From positions 6,494,785 to 6,558,784 of the forward strand of contig NW_026947502.1 in NCBI RefSeq assembly GCF_034190915.1: 64,000 bases of DNA. The letters run 5' to 3'. The notes below the pieces were generated by a model. It was not told where the DNA came from. It saw nothing but the letters and a program-made list of their open reading frames with translations, and ran no database searches. Position numbers and translations under genes: made by a program. Positions 58,166 to 64,000 of this stretch are shown piece after piece. Each line of letters begins with the position of its first letter. The first letter of the stretch is position 1. This stretch comes from Cavia porcellus (Eukaryota > Chordata > Mammalia > Rodentia > Caviidae).

Positions 58166-60433
58166 CAGTGATTGTAAGCTTCAGGCAGCAACTGCCATGG
58201 ATCCCAGTGTCACATTCAGGTTCCTCGTAACGCTTGTATCGAAGACCCTGATCCAAGAGCTGCTGGCCTCAGGTTTCAATCTCAAGCTTGATTGTGCGTT
58301 AGTGCAACTGGGACCTGGGAGTTTACAGGCACTGTCTAACCTGCCATCACCTCGTATTCCAAGCAGCGCAGAGCCACTGAGACTCCCAATTTGAGGCCTC
58401 CTACCTAGGCCACAGCCTGTACTCTGTGAAGAGAAAACAGCCCCGGCACCCAAGGGAGAGCCCTCACCCATGGGAACTGAATCCTTCCTGGCCATAGGAC
58501 TTTCTGAAGCTACAAAACCAGACCTGAGACTCTGATCCAGCTGACCTAAGCCCAGTGCAGCTCTCCTTAGAACTGATCCCTTCTGAGGCTCCAGGATCAG
58601 CCAGTCTGAGCACTTTGCCCTGAGCTTCCTGGAGGGAAGTCCTTCCTGTTGGCTCTCACTCTCCTTTGTTAAGGCTGGGGCTACACCTTTACCAGCCCCT
58701 CAGGCTAAACACCATTGCACTTCTTCCTGAAATCTGTGCTGATTCCCCCAAAGTTTGTACTGTTATCAATGAAGCAAGGCCCCTGCTCTAACTTGTGATA
58801 TTAGGAGGATTTTGGGCAGCCTGAAAGGGAGGCAGGAAAAGTCATTCAGAGCAAACAGCCACAGCCCCGCTGTGTGAGCTCCAGCTGCACTCTGGCCAAA
58901 ACAGAACAAGGTCACTGGGAGGACACAGCGTCCAGAGACGCAGGCAACAAAATCCTTCCCCACTGTCACCCCCAAAAGGTGCAGGTCACTGGCATTTGTG
59001 CCGTTTCTAAGGGAACCTGGGATGAAACTGATCTCTGCTAAAACTGTGAGCGCTGTTGGCCTCTGGCCTGAGCACTCTCCCTGGTAGTAATGGGCACATG
59101 CGTAGAACAGGACACAGCACCAGGCAGCTTAGCTCTGTCCACACACGCAGAGAGCCGGTTCCCTTCTCACCCAGTCTGTGTCCACACAGTGGTGGGCAGG
59201 GAGGGTGGAGGAGGCCTCGGCCTGCTCTGTGCCCTGCTGTGTGTGTCAGGGCCCCCAACTCTGGGGACAGCTTGCAGGACTAGGTGGGGCTCATGCACCC
59301 TGTCTGGCACTCACAGCTGTCACACGGGGAAGCGTCCCCCAGTGCTCAGAAGACAAAGAGCCCATGCAGACTGTTACCATGACAGGAAGAGTGACAGTCC
59401 CTGAGCTTTGGGGAGGCCGCTTGGAGTTTTGCAGTGTCCCATGTCACAGGTGTGAGATAAAGAATTTGAGCGAGGTCAGAGCAGCTTCCCTTCTTCTGCC
59501 CACGGGATTCAGCTTTGCCTTGCAAACTCCCTGGTGGGTCACCCCTCGCCCCTCTGCTGAGCTTCACTTTATACATTCCCCAGACTCCCGGCCACACAGC
59601 GTAGAGGAATTCCCAGAAAGGAGACCTCGGGCTGGAATAAAGACAGCCAAGTCCATTTCTGTTTTAGAATCGTATTTTATTTTATCAGTGCACATCACAG
59701 TATGTGAAGGTTACATTCCTCTTGGGAGGAGGTGCATGGCAGGAGATGTCTTGGTTATTATCCTGCCCACCCCCCTTCCTCCCTGTACCTCCAGATCCCC
59801 TCTCCCTGCTTTCCTTACTGTGGTTACTGTTACTTGTACTATTGTCAATCTCATTATGATCCTTTATTTCATGTTACAGCGTACAATGTCTGTATGCACG
59901 GTGGGAGGTTAGCTCTGCACAGCACACATCTGAATCTGTTTCCACCCCCTTCCCTGCGCCCCAGCTCAGCCCCTGTATCTCAGGCCCCTTCTTAATTGCA
60001 AAAGCTCTCTCTGCTGCATTTGTCTTTCTTTTATTTTGCTCTTTATTTGAACTTTGCAAGACTCAAATGAGAGAAACCGCAGGATTTAAGCTTCTGAGTC
60101 CCTTTCACCTCACTTCACATTACATTCTCGGGGAACCCGTTTCTCTACTCAAGTCTCAGATTGATCTTTTTTTGTTGTCAAATAGTATTTCACTATGTGC
60201 ATGTGTTCATTACATGTGCATCAAAAACACGAGTGTGGTATCAAAGTCTATTTCTGGCTGTATTTTCCAATGACACACATTTTACTAATCATTTTATAAT
60301 GTTTCCATTTTGTAGAGAGCATTAACAGGGTGATTGAGAACACAGCCATAAAATGACAGTATATAACCTCGGCTGTGAGTGTCACAAAGTGCTACTGCCT
60401 GAGGAAATGGGGACTACCTGGGGACACTTGGAG
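58166..60433 (-). repeat. IRG downstream block, copy C3 (unit 3)
   Basis: Inverted relative to C2 and collinear with C1. Its continuation on the far side of the provirus is 51,240-51,580. L1 3' sequence (antisense on plus) lies at about 59,660-60,290. No gene called. Confidence 0.8.
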
Positions 60434-60545
60434 AGCAGGGGCTGGGGCTGGAGCTCAGAGGCAGAGCCCTGCCTACCATGCACAAGGCCCTCTCTGGGTT
60501 CAGTCCCTGCACCGCAAAGCAAACAAATAAACACACGAACAAAAA
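60434..60545 (+). repeat. ID-type SINE downstream of IRG gene 3
   Basis: GGGGCTGGGGCTGGAGCTCAG ... GGTTCAGTCCCTGCACCGC and an A-rich tail. Paralogous to 28,311-28,415. Confidence 0.9.
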
Positions 60546-60586
60546 CTTGAAGATTAGCTGAAGCAGAGGTTGAGATACTGTTGGCT

Positions 60587-60592
60587 TTTAAT
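60587..60592 (-). terminator. polyadenylation signal of IRG gene 3 (ATTAAA)
   Basis: ATTAAA on the minus strand about 225 bp past the stop, at the place conserved in genes 1 and 2. Confidence 0.6.
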
Positions 60593-60815
60593 CAAAACAG
60601 ACTAAAGCATGCAGAAGGCAGGGTGTGGTCAAATCACCTATGCACAGCGTGAGTTACCATGGGAAGCTGTTGCCTGGCTCTGTGGATCAGAGGTTTTTTC
60701 TACCTTAGGGACACTGGGGCAGGGCTGCTGGGATGACCCTGATTCCTGACAGTATCAGCCCAGAGGTCCAATTTCCAGTACATGAGGGCAGGCACAGTGC
60801 TTCTACCTCATTCTG

Positions 60816-62084
60816 TCAGAAGGGAGCATGGAGGGTTTTATGCAATAGGACCTTAGCATCTTGGGCCACTGCATCGAGGATTTTCAAGCGTATAAAGTAG
60901 GCTTTCCTGATGTGGATGATAGAAGAAAAAGGACCTCCAGTCACTGCACAAAACTTTTCATCAAAGGACTTTGCTTCTGTGCTGTCATCCTGCAGTAGAG
61001 CTGAGGAATCCAAGCACCTGAGTTCGCCCTTGATGTCTTGCACAGATGTGTGGAGCTTCTTGGCATTCTCTTCAGTGGACTCATCATCCAAACCAAAGTA
61101 TTTTTTGTAAAACTTCAAGCACTCTTCCTGTTCAGGCAAATCAAAAACTTTGAAGATGGACCCAAAGGAGATGAAGGCCACAGCGGCCAACTTCACAGAG
61201 TCCAGCCATATTATCTGCTTGAGGATAATTCTCTTCAGTTCAATGGAAGCTTCCGACACTGGAGGTATCATCAGCACAAACACCTGGCGCTTGTGAGCAA
61301 TAAGCTCCTCCAGCATCGTCCTCTGCAGACCTGGAAAGTCAAAGTCATGCAGCTCAAAGTTGGAGACCAAGAAGACGCGCGGGTCCGGGACTCCTATGTT
61401 ACTGAGGTTAGTCAGGCAGTTGTCTCGGATCTGCTGGAGAACTCTCTCCCTCTGGAAGGACTGGGGCTTGCCTCTCCGCTCACTATATAAATCATTGTCC
61501 ACCTTGTTTCTCACAAAGTAGAAGTTCTTCCCAGCTTCCTGGATTTTCCGGGCCAGGAGAGCATCATTGCAGGTGAAGCGGGAGGCGGAAATGATGATGA
61601 AGAAGTCGAATGTGGCAAAGCCCACTGCTTCGAGGTAAGTGTCCGGGCCGAAGGTGGGTGTCCCAGTCCCAGGCAGGTCCCAGAAGGTCACGTTGGGGTA
61701 TTGTGGATGTTTATAGGGGGTTTTCTCCCTGGTGGTCTCCACAACCCCAACCTCAGCCGCCCCCTCTTCCTCAGGACCAAGGCCTCTGAGGGCATTGATG
61801 AAACTGGACTTGCCTGTCCCCGACTCCCCGATCACAGCCACCTCCAGGGCAGCATTTTCTGCCGCACTGAGTATTTCTTGAATGGCATCCACCGCAGCCT
61901 GTAGATTCCCCACAAGGAGGGAGTCTTCAATTCTGTTGAGTTTTTCAGGAGAGATGATGCCTTTGGTCTTATCAAATTTAACATAGTGTGTTAATTTAAC
62001 ATAGTGTGACATGAAGTCATTAGTGAGTTTCAGGAAGTCCTTTTCATTCAAATTGTGCAGGAAGTGTGAGAAGAAGTCACTCAT
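60816..62084 (-). CDS. IRG gene 3: interferon-inducible immunity-related GTPase (Iigp1/Tgtp-like)
   Basis: A 422-residue, single-exon GTPase of the same group. P-loop GESGTGKSS begins near residue 86 (GKS class), then DLPG, RNKVD as the G4 motif and VTGGP near the C-terminus. Two differences from genes 1 and 2 explain its length: five extra residues after position 32, from a short tandem duplication at 61,975-62,008, and a two-residue deletion near the C-terminal DDST...FDEKF segment. The ATG 62,082-62,084 is chosen because a splice acceptor (TTTTTGCAG) ends at 62,105, 21 bp upstream; the longer open frame is intron. Residue 2 is Ser, so no myristoylation signal. Its promoter should lie to the right of the window by analogy with units 1 and 2. 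Frame intact. Confidence 0.95.
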   Translation of the reverse strand: MSDFFSHFLHNLNEKDFLKLTNDFMSHYVKLTHYVKFDKTKGIISPEKLNRIEDSLLVGNLQAAVDAIQEILSAAENAALEVAVIGESGTGKSSFINALRGLGPEEEGAAEVGVVETTREKTPYKHPQYPNVTFWDLPGTGTPTFGPDTYLEAVGFATFDFFIIISASRFTCNDALLARKIQEAGKNFYFVRNKVDNDLYSERRGKPQSFQRERVLQQIRDNCLTNLSNIGVPDPRVFLVSNFELHDFDFPGLQRTMLEELIAHKRQVFVLMIPPVSEASIELKRIILKQIIWLDSVKLAAVAFISFGSIFKVFDLPEQEECLKFYKKYFGLDDESTEENAKKLHTSVQDIKGELRCLDSSALLQDDSTEAKSFDEKFCAVTGGPFSSIIHIRKAYFIRLKILDAVAQDAKVLLHKTLHAPF

Positions 62085-62104
62085 GGCAGCTGGCTCCAAT
62101 ATGT

Positions 62105-64000
62105 CTGCAAAAAGGGAGAGAACAGAGTTACAGACAGTGGAGCATCCAGACAGAAGCTGGGGCTGAGCAAAGAGCAGCTCATGTCTATGGGACCCCGAGA
62201 GTCTACACTGAGTCCGGTTATTCTCCCTGCATGCTTCCCTGGATGAGTTTGGTGTCCCTGGCTGCAGGAGAGCCTCCCCACACCTCATGTGGCTAGCTTC
62301 TGTCTCCTGGGAGTCTGGGTGGTTTGTAAGGCTGAGTGGCAGCCTGTAAAGGCAGAGGCGTCCTGCACTCCTGAACCTAGGACCACATCACCTCACACAG
62401 CACAGAGGGTGAGGTGATGTGAACAAGGAAGGATCTTGAGATGCTACAGCTTCCTAGGTTATCCGGGTGGGCTCAGTGCCAGAGGGAATCCTGCTGGGAT
62501 TTCAGATGGGAGGAACAGAGACAAGAGGAGCGGAGAGAGGAGGAAGTACTGGTGGGGTTGGAGCCTCGGGGCTGGAGAGAGGCTGGAGCCAAGGCCTCAG
62601 GGACTGAAGCCTCTGGAGACCTTCGAAGCACATGGGCCCAGATCCTGCAGGAGCCAGCCCTCCTCCTGCTGCATCTCAGAAAGTTGTTCTTGATTGCTGA
62701 CCTCCAGAACGAGAAAAGACAACATTGGTTTTTTAAAAATCACAACACTGAATAATTGCACACATGTATGATTTGCAGGGTGATACTTCTGCACATGTGT
62801 ATAAGGCCGGTGATCAGGTCAAAGCAATGAGCATCCACAAATCACCTCAAACACGTTCCAGTGCCTGGCTGGGAAACCCCGAGAATCCTCTCTGATGGCT
62901 GTTTCTGATGGACCTTGAGTTCCAACAGTCTCCCTCTGTGCTACTGAAGAGCCACCCCACTCCCTGTCAACTGCGTTATCCACAGGAGCGCCCATCCTGT
63001 GTCCTGTTCCACCTGGAGCCTGAGGCTCCCTGGACCCCTCATGTTGGTGGCCTTGTCCTGCACTGTTGTCCTCCTGGGCAGTAGTGGGCCTGCAGGGAGG
63101 GGGCTGGATGGAAGTCAGGCTGCTGTGTGTCCTGGGGGAGATGCAGGGTGCTGCCCCTCCTCCTTTCCATCTTTGCATCAGAGGCAACATGAGGGGCTCA
63201 GGAATCTGCATTATGTGGTCCCCACAGTGAGAGGCCCCGCCACAAGCTCAGAGCAGCAGGCGGATGGGCCAGGGCTGGAGCCAGGATGCAGGAGTCCCCA
63301 GGGGGCTTTGCTCTCTGCACTTGGATCTTGATGATTTTGTCACCATGGAGAGCTGAGGGACACACTGGCCCTCCCCTCTCTCCTTCCCAGCCTGGAGCAT
63401 CTGGGTTTTATTCTTTGTTTCTTTGATATCAACTTTTATCTTCTGCACGAAGGAGAACGCACAGATTTGTCTTCCTGGCCCATCTCATGGCGTCCTCAGA
63501 GCTCATCCACGGAGCCACACAGGACAGAATTCCATTGTTTTCTACAGCTGAGTGGCGCCCACTACACATGGAGACTGCGTTGTCCTTTGCCATTCTCTTG
63601 TTGAGGGACATCCACATCTGACTGCATCCTGCCTCCATCCTCAGCTCTGGTTGCTGCTACACCTGAAGCTGTGTTGTTCGAAGTCAGGAAGTTTGTTGGC
63701 AAGTTGCTATAGCAGCAATGGGAACCAATTCACTGCTTTTCTCAGAACTCAGCAGGGAACATGGCAGAGATTCATTCTGCACAAGGAACCCCACAAGCCA
63801 GGTCCTGCAGGTACAGAGGACTTCCAGACAGACTGCCACACCATGGGAAGTCTACGCAGGCTGGGTCTCTAGCACAAGGCAGGTGCCCGTTTGAGAAGAA
63901 AGCTGGACACTTACAGGAATCTCTGTGGTCCTAATGCACCAGGCAGCTGGATTAAAGTCAGTTTCCTCACATCACACGGGAGTTTCGAGTGAAAATAGAC
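62105..64000 (-). other. intron of IRG gene 3, partial
   Basis: Collinear with the introns of genes 1 and 2. It includes L1-like 3' sequence (about 62,720-62,830 and 63,440-63,720). No exon recognised. The window ends before exon 1 and the promoter. Confidence 0.7.

Noticed and set aside
48055..59912. 244-codon open frames at 48,055-48,789 (minus) and 59,178-59,912 (plus), a shorter one at 27,076-27,579
   Set aside because: They are paralogous copies of one duplicated block, the third copy is broken, and their C-terminal parts are antisense L1 tail sequence.

Overview
The window looks like nuclear DNA of a mammal, most probably a rodent. It is AT/GC-mixed and intron-bearing, and it is full of B1-type (7SL-derived) and ID-type (tRNA-derived) SINEs, L1 fragments and LTR elements. 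One SINE near 2.5 kb looks like a B1 joined to an ID tail, which fits a non-murid rodent better than mouse or rat; this is inference. The only host genes I can support are three intact interferon-inducible immunity-related GTPases (IRG family, GKS class, Iigp1/Tgtp-like). Each has its whole reading frame in one exon.

Layout. 1-7.8 kb: a GA-rich simple repeat, SINEs and decayed L1 pieces, with no gene. 7.87-15.36 kb: gene-less copies of the block that normally lies upstream of an IRG gene. One copy is joined directly to the block normally found downstream, as if the gene had been deleted; another ends in a relic interferon-type promoter. 17.3-25.5 kb: an inverted copy of the downstream block, split by a young betaretrovirus/IAP-like provirus (18,127-24,742, minus strand). 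25.5-34.7 kb: IRG unit 1 (minus strand; CDS 28,691-29,950; promoter near 33.0 kb). 34.7-36.3 kb: an L1 ORF2 fragment, a 49-bp minisatellite and an ID SINE. 36.37-51.15 kb: IRG unit 2 (plus strand; promoter near 41.6 kb; CDS 45,903-47,162), carrying four separate LTR insertions. 51.16-64.0 kb: IRG unit 3 (minus strand; CDS 60,816-62,084), whose downstream block holds an old gammaretrovirus-like provirus (51,581-58,165). The promoter of unit 3 should lie beyond the right edge.

The three gene units share one order: upstream block, promoter with GAS + ISRE + TATA, non-coding exon 1, intron, single coding exon, downstream block, ID SINE, distal block. Units 1 and 2 are head-to-head; units 2 and 3 are tail-to-tail. 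The duplicated copies act as natural empty sites, so most retroviral insertions here can be placed to the base with their target-site duplications.

How it works together: the promoters of units 1 and 2 carry GAS (TTCCTGGAA) and ISRE elements, so interferon-gamma/STAT1 and type I interferon/IRF control is expected. The products should be large cytosolic GTPases that attack the vacuoles of intracellular pathogens. Unlike Irga6 they have no glycine at position 2, so N-myristoylation is not expected. The young provirus has two identical 422-bp LTRs, a perfect 6-bp target duplication and the two -1 frameshift sites of a betaretrovirus. It lacks env and has one frame break in gag and one stop codon in pol.
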